Assembly: GCF_947387555.1 (NCBI RefSeq)
Contig: NZ_CANDNZ010000006.1
Location: forward strand, 279,482 to 343,481
From: Thalassomonas sp. RHCl1
GTDB lineage: Bacteria > Pseudomonadota > Gammaproteobacteria > Enterobacterales > Alteromonadaceae
Length of the DNA: 64,000 nucleotides
Direction of reading: 5' to 3'
In this document: positions 17,413-25,963 of the stretch, piece after piece
Numbering within the stretch: the stretch's first letter is position 1
How the letters are laid out: each line of letters starts with the position of its first letter
The notes under the pieces: model-generated
Database searches by the model: none
Told to the model about the DNA's origin: nothing
Seen by the model: only the letters and a program-made list of their open reading frames with translations
Translations under genes and position numbers: made by a program

Positions 17413-20001
17413 ATGTTTTTTCAGCGTTTATTTTCTCGTTCCCTGCTTGCCGGGTTCTTTTTTTCCCTCGTTTTAAAGGGGGCCTATGCCGCTCCCCTGT
17501 CCGAGTACCTGTCAAAAGAAAATAATTATATGCCGGGGGTGCCGGAGCCCGCTGCTGTGCTGGGCTTTGATGTTGGTGACCGCCAGATAAGACATGATCA
17601 ACTGCTGAATTATTTTCAAACCCTGGGGCAAGCCAGTCCCAGGGTAAAACTGACCCCGATAGGGCAAACCAGTCAATACCGGCAGCAACTGCTGGTGACC
17701 ATCTCCAGCGAAGAAAACCTCGCCAACCTGGATAGCCTGCTGGAAAAAAGAAGTGTCAGTACGCTGATGAAATCCGGTAAAAAAGACAGCGGAAGTGACG
17801 GACCTTTGGTGGTTTGGCTCGGTTATAGTGTCCATGGCGATGAGATCAGCGGCGCCAATGCCTCTATGCTGGCAGCCTACCATTATGCCGCCAGTCAGGA
17901 TAAAGAAGTGACCGAAATGCTGGCGCAAACCATTATTGTGATGGAGCCGAGCATTAATCCCGACGGCATGGACAGGTTTGTCAACTGGGTTACCACCTTC
18001 CGCGGCACCGTTGCCAATGCCGATGCCAACCATATCGAACACCATCAGGGCTGGCCGAGTGGGCGCACTAACCATTTCTGGTTTGATCTTAACCGTGACT
18101 GGTTATTGCTTTCGCAAAAAGAGAGTCGTAACCGGTTGAAATATTTTCACTATTATCAACCCAATGTCCTGGGTGATTATCATGAGATGGGGGCCAATTC
18201 CAGTTACTTTTTCCAGCCGGGCATACCGACCCGGACCCATCCACTGACGCCCAAGGAAAATACCCGTCTCACCCAAACCATCGCAGGTTTTCATGCCAGG
18301 GCACTGGATCAGGAGCAGCGCTTATATTTCAGTGAAGAAAACTATGATGATTTTTATTACGGCAAAGGTTCTACCTATCCGGATATCAACGGCAGTATCG
18401 GTATCTTGTTTGAACAGGCCAGTAGCCGGGGTATGCAGCAGGATACTCTCAACGGGCTATTGACCTTTGATTTTGGTATTAAAAACCACTTGTTAACGTC
18501 CCTGTCGACGGTGGAAGGCGCCTGGAAAAATAAAGACAAACTAACAGCCTACCGTAAAAAGTTTTATCAGCAAGGACTCAAACTGGCGGGTAAGGAAAAA
18601 TTCAGCGGTTATTTGCTGCACGAGGGCAAGGACAGTCACAGACTATTTGCCTTTTTAGATAAGCTGAAACAACATCAAATCCAGGTTTATCCGTTAACGG
18701 AAGACTACAGCCATAACGGTAAGCAATACCGTAAAGAAAACAGTTATTTTGTGCCGCTGGAGCAGCCCCAATACCGGGTGATCCAGGCGCTGTTCAATCA
18801 GGAAACCAATTTCCGCGACAATACCTTCTATGATGTTTCCGGCTGGACCATGGCGCTGGCGATGAATATTGAATTTCAGAAAGTCGAACGTACCTGGGGA
18901 CTGGAATTAGCCAAAAATACCTGGCAGCGCAGCGAGTCCCAGCCACAGGAGATAGATGAAAATGCCTATGCCTATGGTTTTGAGTGGCACCATTTCCTGG
19001 CGCCTAAAATGCTCAATCAGTTGCTGGCCCAGAGAATAAAAGCCAAGGTCGCCACTAAGGCTTTTACCGCCGCGATGGCAAAGGGTAACCGCAGCTTTAA
19101 ACCCGGCACTATAGTGATCCCCGCCGGCCTGCAAAAGCAAGCGAACTGGCGTGAACTGGTCGCGCGGGCCAGTCAAAGCAATAACATCGAAATGATCAGC
19201 TTTAGCACAGGTTTTACCCCGAAAGGTATAGATTTCGGCAGTAATTCGTTAAGGCCTTTGTCTCAGGTGAAAACCTTGCTGGTGGGCGGTGTCGGTGTTT
19301 CCCAATATGAAGCCGGCGAGATCCGCTATTATCTCGATGAGCTGCTCAATGTTCCGGTTTCTGTAGTCGAGCAGCAAAGGTTGGCTAAAATCAACTTATC
19401 CGACTATAGCCATGTGATCTTTGTTGACGGCAACTATAGTTCGCTCCCGGAGGCTACCGTGACTAAGCTGACTGCCTGGGTGAAACAGGGGGGCACCTTG
19501 TTCGCACAAAAGCGGGGGGCGAAATGGCTGGCGGACAAAGAATTGTTAAAAGCCGACTTTGTCAGCAATAAACAGTTAGATCAGTTGTTTGATACCGAGA
19601 ACTTAATTTATGGCGATAAAGAAGCCCTTGCCGGGCGTAAGCGTATTGCCGGCGCGATTTTTAATACCCGCTTGGATACCAGTCATCCCCTTGCCTATGG
19701 TTATGATAAGGCCGAATTACCCATGTTCAGAAACAGCACCCTGATCATGGATCGCCCGACACAACCTTTCATCAGTGTTGCCAGCTATACCGAAGAGCCG
19801 TTGTTAAGCGGTTATACCGACCGTAACCTAGTCAACCGCATTGCCAATAACAGCGCCCTGGTGGCGCATAATTTAGGTAAGGGCAGGATTATCGCTACCT
19901 CAGATAACTTTGTTTTTCGCGGTTACTGGTACGGCAGTGCCAAGCTGTTGGCCAACAGTTTGTTTTTTGCCAAAGCCTTCCATGCGCCGGTGAGAAAATA
20001 A
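17413..20001 (+). CDS. Secreted M14 family zinc carboxypeptidase
   Basis: A large (862-residue) exported peptidase. The ATG at 17413 is chosen because AAGGA lies 7 nt upstream and it yields a signal peptide ending near GAYAAP; a longer reading from 17350 lacks a ribosome-binding site. The zinc ligands are His141 and Glu144 (SVHGDEISG) and His257 (GDYHEMG). FDLNRDW (225-231) holds the substrate-binding Asn-Arg, and Glu334 in ILFEQASSRG is the likely catalytic base. The C-terminal third (around TLLVGGVGVSQYEAGEIRYYLD and VKQGGTLFAQKRGAKWL) looks like a class I glutamine amidotransferase-type fold, as in several large M14 proteins. The natural substrate is unknown. Confidence 0.9.
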   Translation: MFFQRLFSRSLLAGFFFSLVLKGAYAAPLSEYLSKENNYMPGVPEPAAVLGFDVGDRQIRHDQLLNYFQTLGQASPRVKLTPIGQTSQYRQQLLVTISSEENLANLDSLLEKRSVSTLMKSGKKDSGSDGPLVVWLGYSVHGDEISGANASMLAAYHYAASQDKEVTEMLAQTIIVMEPSINPDGMDRFVNWVTTFRGTVANADANHIEHHQGWPSGRTNHFWFDLNRDWLLLSQKESRNRLKYFHYYQPNVLGDYHEMGANSSYFFQPGIPTRTHPLTPKENTRLTQTIAGFHARALDQEQRLYFSEENYDDFYYGKGSTYPDINGSIGILFEQASSRGMQQDTLNGLLTFDFGIKNHLLTSLSTVEGAWKNKDKLTAYRKKFYQQGLKLAGKEKFSGYLLHEGKDSHRLFAFLDKLKQHQIQVYPLTEDYSHNGKQYRKENSYFVPLEQPQYRVIQALFNQETNFRDNTFYDVSGWTMALAMNIEFQKVERTWGLELAKNTWQRSESQPQEIDENAYAYGFEWHHFLAPKMLNQLLAQRIKAKVATKAFTAAMAKGNRSFKPGTIVIPAGLQKQANWRELVARASQSNNIEMISFSTGFTPKGIDFGSNSLRPLSQVKTLLVGGVGVSQYEAGEIRYYLDELLNVPVSVVEQQRLAKINLSDYSHVIFVDGNYSSLPEATVTKLTAWVKQGGTLFAQKRGAKWLADKELLKADFVSNKQLDQLFDTENLIYGDKEALAGRKRIAGAIFNTRLDTSHPLAYGYDKAELPMFRNSTLIMDRPTQPFISVASYTEEPLLSGYTDRNLVNRIANNSALVAHNLGKGRIIATSDNFVFRGYWYGSAKLLANSLFFAKAFHAPVRK

Positions 20002-20033
20002 CGGCTCTGTTTTTCTTCGCCCGGCTTCATCTG

Positions 20034-20804
20034 TCAGCCGGGCAGGGTCAGGCAAGCACTGACCACAGTTACTTTAACTACGCCCTGTTTTTTTAGCAAT
20101 CGGCTGATTTCATTGACGGTACTGCCTGTGGTGATGACATCATCCATTAACAGTATATGCTGAGGCAGTAATTTTGCATTGACGGTAAAGGCCTGGCGTA
20201 AATTTTTACGGCGGGCAATGCCACCTTGCCCGACCTGGGCACTGGTTTTTCTTTCCCGAGTTAAAGCCGTTGCCTGATAGCTGTAACCTGTTTTTTTGGC
20301 AAAGGTTTTTGCTATTAAATGGGCCTGGTTATAACCTCTGAACTGCCATTTGCTGAAATGCAGCGGTACTGACAGTACTAATCCGGGCTCCTGCTCCAGG
20401 TAGGGCTTTATCTGCTTTTGCCAGTGATCGGCGAGTAGCTGGCCGAGCAATGTCGCCAGTTCGAACCTGCCCTGATACTTTAACTGTTTCAGCCATACGC
20501 TTAACGGCCATTGGTAAGGGGACAAAGACACCAGGTGATCAAAGCAGACCTTAGGCAATGCCCGGTGAACCGCAGGCCAGTTAAGTAAATCTCCCCTGAT
20601 ATCTGCGGTTTTAAAAACCGGTAGATCCCCGGTACAAGTATGGCAAAGCAAGGCATATTGCTGACAGGGGCTGCCACAGAGGTCGCAGCAGCTTAACCGG
20701 GAGGTTAAAAAGCTTTTAAGATGGCTAAGGCCTTTAAGGTAGCTGCTTTGACCGGTCTCCAGTAGCTGGCGGGCATTTTTTAACAACTGCGGCTTTAATT
20801 CCAT
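20034..20804 (-). CDS. comF: ComF family phosphoribosyltransferase-like protein
   Basis: ComF proteins act in DNA uptake during natural transformation, probably at the step of moving single-stranded DNA through the inner membrane. The 256-residue protein has an N-terminal zinc-finger-like cysteine set (CCDLCGSPC and LCHTC) and a C-terminal PRTase domain with ILLMDDVITTGSTVNE. GYNQAHLIAK and the RKTSAQVGQ loop are typical of ComF/GntX. It is divergent from bioH, 52 bp apart. An inverted repeat (GCCCGGC/GCCGGGC, 20019-20043) covers its stop codon. Confidence 0.92.
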   Translation of the reverse strand: MELKPQLLKNARQLLETGQSSYLKGLSHLKSFLTSRLSCCDLCGSPCQQYALLCHTCTGDLPVFKTADIRGDLLNWPAVHRALPKVCFDHLVSLSPYQWPLSVWLKQLKYQGRFELATLLGQLLADHWQKQIKPYLEQEPGLVLSVPLHFSKWQFRGYNQAHLIAKTFAKKTGYSYQATALTRERKTSAQVGQGGIARRKNLRQAFTVNAKLLPQHILLMDDVITTGSTVNEISRLLKKQGVVKVTVVSACLTLPG

Positions 20805-20856
20805 TTCTCCCCTCCTTTTTGTAAACTAGCGCAAATTTTTACCGTAAGTAGTAAGC

Positions 20857-21639
20857 ATGGCAGAAAGATTAGCTATCACCTCCCGGGGAACAGGTATTCC
20901 CCTGGTATTTATTCATGGTTGGGGATTTAATTCCGGTATCTGGCAACCCCTGGTGGAGCAGTTGGCGGATGTTTTTACCGTGATCACAGTCGATCTCCCC
21001 GGATTTGGCAATAATGCCGATAATATTCCGGATGACTACAACCTGGAGGAAATTGCCCGCTTGGTACAAGCCGGGGTTGGCCGGCCGGCTATCTATGCCG
21101 GCTGGTCGTTAGGCGGCCTGGTGGCGACGGATATTGCCCTGAATTTTCCACAACAGGTGCTGGGCCTGGTCACCATAGCCAGTTCCCCCTGTTTTATTGA
21201 AAAAGACGACTGGCCGGGTATCAAGCCAAAATTATTGTCGGGATTTCATCAGCAGTTATCCGAGAATATTGAAAATACCATAGAGAGCTTTTTGAAAATC
21301 CAGGCAATGGGCAGCCCGCATCTGCGTCAGGATTTAAAAGAGATCCATCGCCTGGTGATGCAATATCCGCTGCCCGGCAGGAAAACCCTGGATGATTCAC
21401 TGTCATTACTGGAAAGCAGCGACAGGCGTAACCAATTGGCGGATATTCGTTGTCCTTTTATACGTTTGTATGGCCGCAATGATGTCTTGGTGCCTAAAAG
21501 CATTTATCCGCTGATGGAAGTACTTGCCCCGCAAAGTGAAGTGATGGTTTTTGAAGGAGCCTCACATGCGCCGTTTATTTCCCACCAGGATGAATTTTGC
21601 CGTCAGTTGAAAACCTGGCTGGTAAAGCATTTTTGTTGA
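20857..21639 (+). CDS. bioH: Pimeloyl-ACP methyl ester carboxylesterase BioH
   Basis: BioH removes the methyl group from pimeloyl-ACP methyl ester and so ends pimelate synthesis in the biotin pathway. The 260-residue alpha/beta hydrolase has the oxyanion region FIHGWGFNSGIW, nucleophile Ser84 in AGWSLGG, Asp209 in YGRNDVLVP and His237 in GASHAPF. Residues 120-185 form the lid domain. E. coli BioH has 256 residues and the same GWSLGG motif. The usual neighbour comF is divergent. Confidence 0.95.
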   Translation: MAERLAITSRGTGIPLVFIHGWGFNSGIWQPLVEQLADVFTVITVDLPGFGNNADNIPDDYNLEEIARLVQAGVGRPAIYAGWSLGGLVATDIALNFPQQVLGLVTIASSPCFIEKDDWPGIKPKLLSGFHQQLSENIENTIESFLKIQAMGSPHLRQDLKEIHRLVMQYPLPGRKTLDDSLSLLESSDRRNQLADIRCPFIRLYGRNDVLVPKSIYPLMEVLAPQSEVMVFEGASHAPFISHQDEFCRQLKTWLVKHFC

Positions 21640-21798
21640 TAGGTTTCCCCGGCATGCGCGGTTGAGCTGTAGCCTGCCTATTTACATTTGTCTCGATTTG
21701 GTTAATAATTAAGCAAGGTATACTTAAGCGTAATGTGGTTACTCTATTTAGCTTACGAGTAATGCTTATGTTTCACCAAAGGTATAGGAGCAGATCAC

Positions 21799-22131
21799 AT
21801 GGAAATTCAATCAGCATTTAATGCCGGAGTACAGGGATTTCAGCGAGCTACTGAAGATGTAAACAGAGCTGCGTCGGATATCGCTCAAAATACAGCGGTA
21901 AACCGGAATGCAGAGCAAGAGCTGCAAAGTCAGCAAGGGCTTGAAAGCGCCAATACAACAGAAAATACCGCAACCAATAACGTTAATGCGGTAAGCGCTA
22001 ATCAGGCGCCAGCAGGGCTGACAGAGTCGATAGTGAATTTAAAAGTGGCGGAAGTACAGGCCAGATCATCTGCAGAAGTGATACAAACCGCGGATGAAAC
22101 CTTAGGCACCTTAATTGATGTCCGCGTGTAA
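21799..22131 (+). CDS. Small protein resembling flagellar rod/hook termini
   Basis: A 110-residue protein with no signal peptide. The N-terminus (MEIQSAFNAGVQGFQRATEDVNRAASDIAQ) and the C-terminus (ESIVNLKVAEVQARSSAEVIQTADETLGTLIDVR) resemble the paired helices of flagellar rod, hook and hook-associated proteins. The middle is Gln/Asn/Thr-rich and low in complexity. AGGAG lies 9 nt before the ATG. The gene is 18 bp ahead of the HExxH gene and probably shares its transcript. No flagellar cluster is visible nearby. It could be an axial protein derivative, but its function is unknown. Confidence 0.75.
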   Translation: MEIQSAFNAGVQGFQRATEDVNRAASDIAQNTAVNRNAEQELQSQQGLESANTTENTATNNVNAVSANQAPAGLTESIVNLKVAEVQARSSAEVIQTADETLGTLIDVRV

Positions 22132-22149
22132 CGCACAAAGTTAAAGACA

Positions 22150-23178
22150 ATGAACATTACCCCGCAATTTAATTATCTTCCTCTGGCTACGGCGGTGAAC
22201 CCGCCGACAGATCATCTGCGCCGGGAAAATCACATGCGGGATGTGATCAGCCAGCCGGCGGCACTTAGCCAGTCGGCAGCAGAAAAAGGGGTTGCTTCCG
22301 AAAAAGACAAGGCCCGTACCCCGGTCCAGGACAACGAGTTTATTGATTTCGTTAGCTTACAGGACCAGCAGGAGCAGGAAGAAACTACGGTAGGGGATTC
22401 CACCCAAAACCGTAACCAGTCATCAGATCAGGCGCCGGATCAAGGGGCGCAGGGCGGCAGTCAGGATCAGGGGCGGGAATCTGGCGAGGAAGCTGCCCAG
22501 GATTCGCGTCAGGAGCAATTAGCCGAAGCCGAACAACTTGCCGAAGAGAAGGAAATTCAGGCATTACAATCCAGGGATCAGGAAGTCCGCACCCATGAGC
22601 TTGCTCATGCCAATGTTGGCGGGGCAGCAACCGGCAGCCCTTCATATACCTTTCAAGTCGGCCCTGACGGCAGAAGATATGCCATCGGTGGTGAAGTTTC
22701 CGTTGATTTGGCGCCTGTGAGCGGCGATCCCCAGGCAACGATTGCCAAAATGCAAAAAGTGCAGGCAGCAGCGCTTGCGCCGGTAGAGCCTTCCGGCCAG
22801 GACAGGCAGGTAGCTGCAACTGCTGGCAGGATTATTCTTCAGGCCCAGTCGGAACTGGCCAGCGCCGAGCCAACAGAGGACAACGGCTTTTCTACTCCGG
22901 CGAGTGCGGATAATGAGGGAGCAGGAAGAGCTGAGGATAGCCCGGCAGCGGAACAGGGGGCAAACTTTGCCGGTACAGCCAATAGCGGCTTGTCATCCGG
23001 CGGTGAAGAGTCTGATTTTGATACCCTGATCAACAGGACGCTGGAAGCTCAGGAAGAGGTTGTGCCGACCCGGCCGGCAGAAGTGGATGCCCGGGCGAAC
23101 CGGGTTGAGAATTTTTATCTGAACATTAATCAGGCCTATGAAAAACCACCCAGCCATAATTTTCAGTTAACAGCCTGA
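22150..23178 (+). CDS. Putative metalloprotease, SprA-related family (HExxH)
   Basis: A 342-residue protein. The conserved core spans about residues 135-235 and contains RTHELAHANVGG with an HELAH zinc motif, followed by SPSYTFQVGPDGRRYAIGGEVSVDL. The pattern SGDPQATIAKMQKVQAAALAPVEPSGQDRQVAA is characteristic of the SprA-related family (PF12118 in my recollection). The flanking regions are long, Gln/Glu/Asp-rich and low in complexity, probably disordered. There is no signal peptide. The HExxH motif suggests zinc peptidase activity, but I know of no demonstrated substrate. The upstream rod-like gene, 18 bp away, is a plausible partner. A bidirectional terminator ends the transcript. Confidence 0.82.
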   Translation: MNITPQFNYLPLATAVNPPTDHLRRENHMRDVISQPAALSQSAAEKGVASEKDKARTPVQDNEFIDFVSLQDQQEQEETTVGDSTQNRNQSSDQAPDQGAQGGSQDQGRESGEEAAQDSRQEQLAEAEQLAEEKEIQALQSRDQEVRTHELAHANVGGAATGSPSYTFQVGPDGRRYAIGGEVSVDLAPVSGDPQATIAKMQKVQAAALAPVEPSGQDRQVAATAGRIILQAQSELASAEPTEDNGFSTPASADNEGAGRAEDSPAAEQGANFAGTANSGLSSGGEESDFDTLINRTLEAQEEVVPTRPAEVDARANRVENFYLNINQAYEKPPSHNFQLTA

Positions 23179-23201
23179 TATGGCTATTAAAGTTAAGATA
23201 T

Positions 23202-23232
23202 AAATAAGCCCGCATCCGCGGGCTTATTTTTT
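23202..23232. terminator. Bidirectional terminator between the HExxH gene and pyrE
   Basis: AAATAAGCCCGC and GCGGGCTTATTT form a perfect 12-bp stem with an ATCC loop. Forward transcripts are followed by TTTTTT and reverse transcripts by TTTA, so it can serve both convergent genes. Confidence 0.93.
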
Positions 23233-23247
23233 GATGGATTAAAACAA

Positions 23248-23889
23248 TCAGATACCAAAGTCTTCGCGGTATTGTTTGATATTTTTCAGATTTTGTTCCA
23301 TCTCCGGTTTATCTTCCAGATAAGTGATCAAATCGCCCAGGGAAACAATAGAAATAACCCGGGTATTAAAGTCGCGCTCGACTTCCTGGATGGCAGAAAG
23401 TTCACCCTGACCTTTTTCCTGGCGATCCAGGGCAATTAAAACTCCGGAAAGCTCGGCGCCATTGGCCTTGATGATTTCCATGGATTCGCGGATGGCCGTG
23501 CCTGCGGTGATGACATCATCGACCAGCATGACCTTGCCGGTAAGGGCTGAACCTACCAGGTTGCCGCCTTCACCATGGCTTTTGGCTTCTTTACGGTTAA
23601 AGCAATAAGGCATGTCGATATCATGGTGGTCGGCAAGGGCGACGGCGGTCGTGGTGGCAATCGGAATGCCCTTGTAGGCAGGACCGAACAGCAATTCAAA
23701 ATCGATGCCTGAATCCACCAGGGCCGAGGCATAAAAACGTCCCAGCTTGGCCAAATCGCCGCCGGTATTGAACAAACCGGCATTGAAGAAGTAGGGGCTG
23801 GTACGGCCTGATTTTAAAGTGAACTCGCCAAAGCGTAATACCTGTTTAGCTAAAGCAAATTCAATAAATTCACGTTGATAGTCTTTCAT
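23248..23889 (-). CDS. pyrE: Orotate phosphoribosyltransferase
   Basis: PyrE joins orotate to PRPP to form OMP in pyrimidine synthesis. From the ATG at 23889 the protein has 213 residues, exactly the E. coli length; a TTG one codon upstream is less likely. The PRPP-binding motif [13 protein letters not shown] is present, with [18 protein letters not shown] and the flexible loop [12 protein letters not shown]. It follows rph by 34 bp on the same strand, the conserved rph-pyrE operon. Confidence 0.97.
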   Translation of the reverse strand: MKDYQREFIEFALAKQVLRFGEFTLKSGRTSPYFFNAGLFNTGGDLAKLGRFYASALVDSGIDFELLFGPAYKGIPIATTTAVALADHHDIDMPYCFNRKEAKSHGEGGNLVGSALTGKVMLVDDVITAGTAIRESMEIIKANGAELSGVLIALDRQEKGQGELSAIQEVERDFNTRVISIVSLGDLITYLEDKPEMEQNLKNIKQYREDFGI

Positions 23890-23923
23890 CAAATAGTTCT
23901 CGCTGTTAGTGGGCCGGATAAGT

Positions 23924-24637
23924 TTAGCTTAGGGCCGCTTTTTGCTCGTCAAATAATTCATTGATGCCTTGCTTGGCCAGTTGCAGCATTTCCTGCATTT
24001 CTTCGAAGCTGAAAGGCTCTTCTTCCGCGGTGCCCTGAACTTCGATCAGTTTGCCGGTTTCCGTCATGACCACATTCATGTCGGTGTCGGCAGCAGAGTC
24101 TTCCAGGTATTCCAAATCTGAAATCGGCTGGCCTTTATAAATACCGACAGAAACCGCCGCTATCATGTGTTTTAACGGGTTGGTGCTGATAATGCCTTTG
24201 TTTCTCATGTAATTTAAGGCGTCGACCAGGGCAACGCAGGCACCTGTGATTGAAGCTGTGCGGGTGCCGCCGTCGGCCTGAATGACATCACAGTCAACAT
24301 TGATGGTGTTTTCGCCTAAAGCGCTTAAATCAACCGCGGCACGTAATGAACGGGCGATCAGACGAGAGATTTCCAGGGTGCGTCCACTTTGTTTGCCGCT
24401 GGCGGCTTCACGGCGCATACGGGTATGGGTAGAGCGTGGCAACATGCCGTATTCGGCGGTTACCCAGCCTTTGCCCTGGCCCTTAAGAAAACGCGGTACC
24501 CCTTCTTCTACCGAAGCGGTGCAAATTACTTTGGTATCACCAAATTCAATCAGCACTGAGCCTTCGGCATGGGTAGTGAATTGACGAGTAAAAGTAATAG
24601 GGCGAATTTGCCCCGGGGTTCTTCCGCTTGGACGCAT
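23924..24637 (-). CDS. rph: Ribonuclease PH
   Basis: RNase PH is a phosphorolytic 3'-5' exonuclease that trims tRNA 3' ends. The ATG at 24637 (protein [14 protein letters not shown], 237 residues) is chosen because it matches the usual start and length and has CAGGA 8 nt upstream. A longer 258-residue reading adds residues unlike the family. Conserved blocks include [25 protein letters not shown], the phosphate-binding [17 protein letters not shown], and [17 protein letters not shown]. In E. coli rph diverges directly from yicC; here a three-gene cassette lies between them. Confidence 0.97.
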   Translation of the reverse strand: MRPSGRTPGQIRPITFTRQFTTHAEGSVLIEFGDTKVICTASVEEGVPRFLKGQGKGWVTAEYGMLPRSTHTRMRREAASGKQSGRTLEISRLIARSLRAAVDLSALGENTINVDCDVIQADGGTRTASITGACVALVDALNYMRNKGIISTNPLKHMIAAVSVGIYKGQPISDLEYLEDSAADTDMNVVMTETGKLIEVQGTAEEEPFSFEEMQEMLQLAKQGINELFDEQKAALS

Positions 24638-24776
24638 GATGAAATTCCTGTCGTTAATTAATTGCTGCGCATTATAATCTTTCGGCTCATAATTTGACAC
24701 AATGAGAATGCAAGTATTTTGAAATATAGTTATTTAAACCTGGGTCTCTTTGAATATCGAGTTATAAGGGGGTTTC

Positions 24777-25286
24777 ATGCAAAAGTTTTTTTCCCGGTTT
24801 GTGCCGGCATTTTTTTCATTCCTGGTCTTGCTGCCGCCAGGAGCACAGGCTTTTGCCGAGCCCGGCCTTAATTTACCGGTTTACAGCACCAGTTACGACG
24901 ATCAAAGAGATCCGTTTGCAGATGCCAGAGCCGCGATCAAGCTGGCAAAGAGTACGCAGCGTAATGTTTTGCTCGAGATTGGCGGTAACTGGTGTACCTG
25001 GTGTAAAAAGATGGACGCCTTTTTAGAACAGAATCCCGAAGTTTATCGCCAGCTGCACGATAAGTTTGTGCTGTTAAAAATCAATGTCAGCGACAGCAAT
25101 GAAAATGAAGCTTTTATGAGTGCCCTACCGCCGGTGCTAGGTTATCCCCATATGTATGTTTCGACGGCTTCGGGCAAAATGATTTTATCCAAGGACACCG
25201 CGGAATTACTGCAAAACGGGAAGTATTCGGTAAAACACTGGCTGGAGTTTATTAATACCTGGCAGGCTAACGGTAAGCAGGGGTAA
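24777..25286 (+). CDS. Exported thioredoxin-family protein
   Basis: A 169-residue protein with a signal peptide (about residues 1-27) and a thioredoxin-like domain. The redox motif WCTWCKKM (Cys73, Cys76) follows VLLEIGGNW. The cis-Pro region is probably GYPHMYV. The sequence type (DPFADARAAIKLAKSTQRNVLLEIGGNWC) is that of DUF255/thioredoxin-7-like periplasmic proteins. It starts a three-gene unit with the Tat-signal subunit (6 bp later) and the GMC flavoprotein, so it may assist their folding or electron transfer. That role is inferred. Confidence 0.85.
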   Translation: MQKFFSRFVPAFFSFLVLLPPGAQAFAEPGLNLPVYSTSYDDQRDPFADARAAIKLAKSTQRNVLLEIGGNWCTWCKKMDAFLEQNPEVYRQLHDKFVLLKINVSDSNENEAFMSALPPVLGYPHMYVSTASGKMILSKDTAELLQNGKYSVKHWLEFINTWQANGKQG

Positions 25287-25291
25287 CGTAA

Positions 25292-25963
25292 GTGGTAAAT
25301 ATTCGCTCATTTTTTGATGTTAACTATCAAACGCCTCTTTGGTTTAAAGAAAAGCACGCTCAGATAAAAATTTCCCGTCGGGCTTTGTTGAAGTCGGCGG
25401 CGGGAGCCTCGGCGATTGCCGCTTTACCTGCTAAAAGCTGGATCCCGGCACCGGAAGCTGAACTTATACAGGCGCTTAAAACCGATCCCTGGCTTACCTT
25501 GAATGCGGTGTTGGATCATCTGCTACCTGCCTCGGATTCCGGACCCGGCGCCCGGGATATCCAGGCGCTGGACTATTTATATAATGTCGTCACTAAACAG
25601 CCGACGGAGCAGGACGAAATAGAGTTTATTTTTAAAGGAGTTGGCTGGCTCAATGATTTTAGTAACAGCCAGAGCGGTAAGCCTTTTGTTACGTTGGAGC
25701 AAGCAGAAAAAGAAAAGCTGCTGCGGGCCATCAGCAACTCCCGGGCGGGGGAAAACTGGCTTAATACCCTGTTGAATTATATTTTTGAGGCCATGCTGTC
25801 ACCTCCTGTGTACGGCGGTAATCCCGACGGTATCGGCTGGAAATGGCTGGAACATAAACCGGGCTTCCCTTTGCCTAACAAGGGGAAACGTTATTATGAA
25901 TTACCGGGTCAAAAAGGTATTGCGGTGAAGGTTGTAGCAGCTAAAGGAAGTAAAAAAGCATGA
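25292..25963 (+). CDS. Tat-exported small subunit, gluconate 2-dehydrogenase subunit 3 family
   Basis: A 223-residue protein starting at a GTG. A twin-arginine signal (KISRRALLKSAAGASAIAAL, Arg29-Arg30) indicates export through the Tat pathway in a folded state. The rest matches the small, helical gamma subunit of membrane-associated FAD dehydrogenases: LDHLLPASDSGPGARDIQALDYL, then NDGIGW-type segments near the C-terminus. Its stop codon overlaps the start of the flavoprotein gene (ATGA). In gluconate and glucose dehydrogenases this subunit carries the signal peptide for the FAD subunit, and the same is likely here. Confidence 0.86.
   Translation: MVNIRSFFDVNYQTPLWFKEKHAQIKISRRALLKSAAGASAIAALPAKSWIPAPEAELIQALKTDPWLTLNAVLDHLLPASDSGPGARDIQALDYLYNVVTKQPTEQDEIEFIFKGVGWLNDFSNSQSGKPFVTLEQAEKEKLLRAISNSRAGENWLNTLLNYIFEAMLSPPVYGGNPDGIGWKWLEHKPGFPLPNKGKRYYELPGQKGIAVKVVAAKGSKKA

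Noticed and set aside
20019-20043. GCCCGGC/GCCGGGC hairpin as a terminator of the M14 or comF gene
   Set aside because: No T run follows on either strand and it overlaps the comF stop codon; noted only as an inverted repeat.
24638-24700. Longer start for RNase PH
   Set aside because: It adds 21 residues unlike the family; the ATG at 24637 has CAGGA upstream and gives the standard 237 residues.
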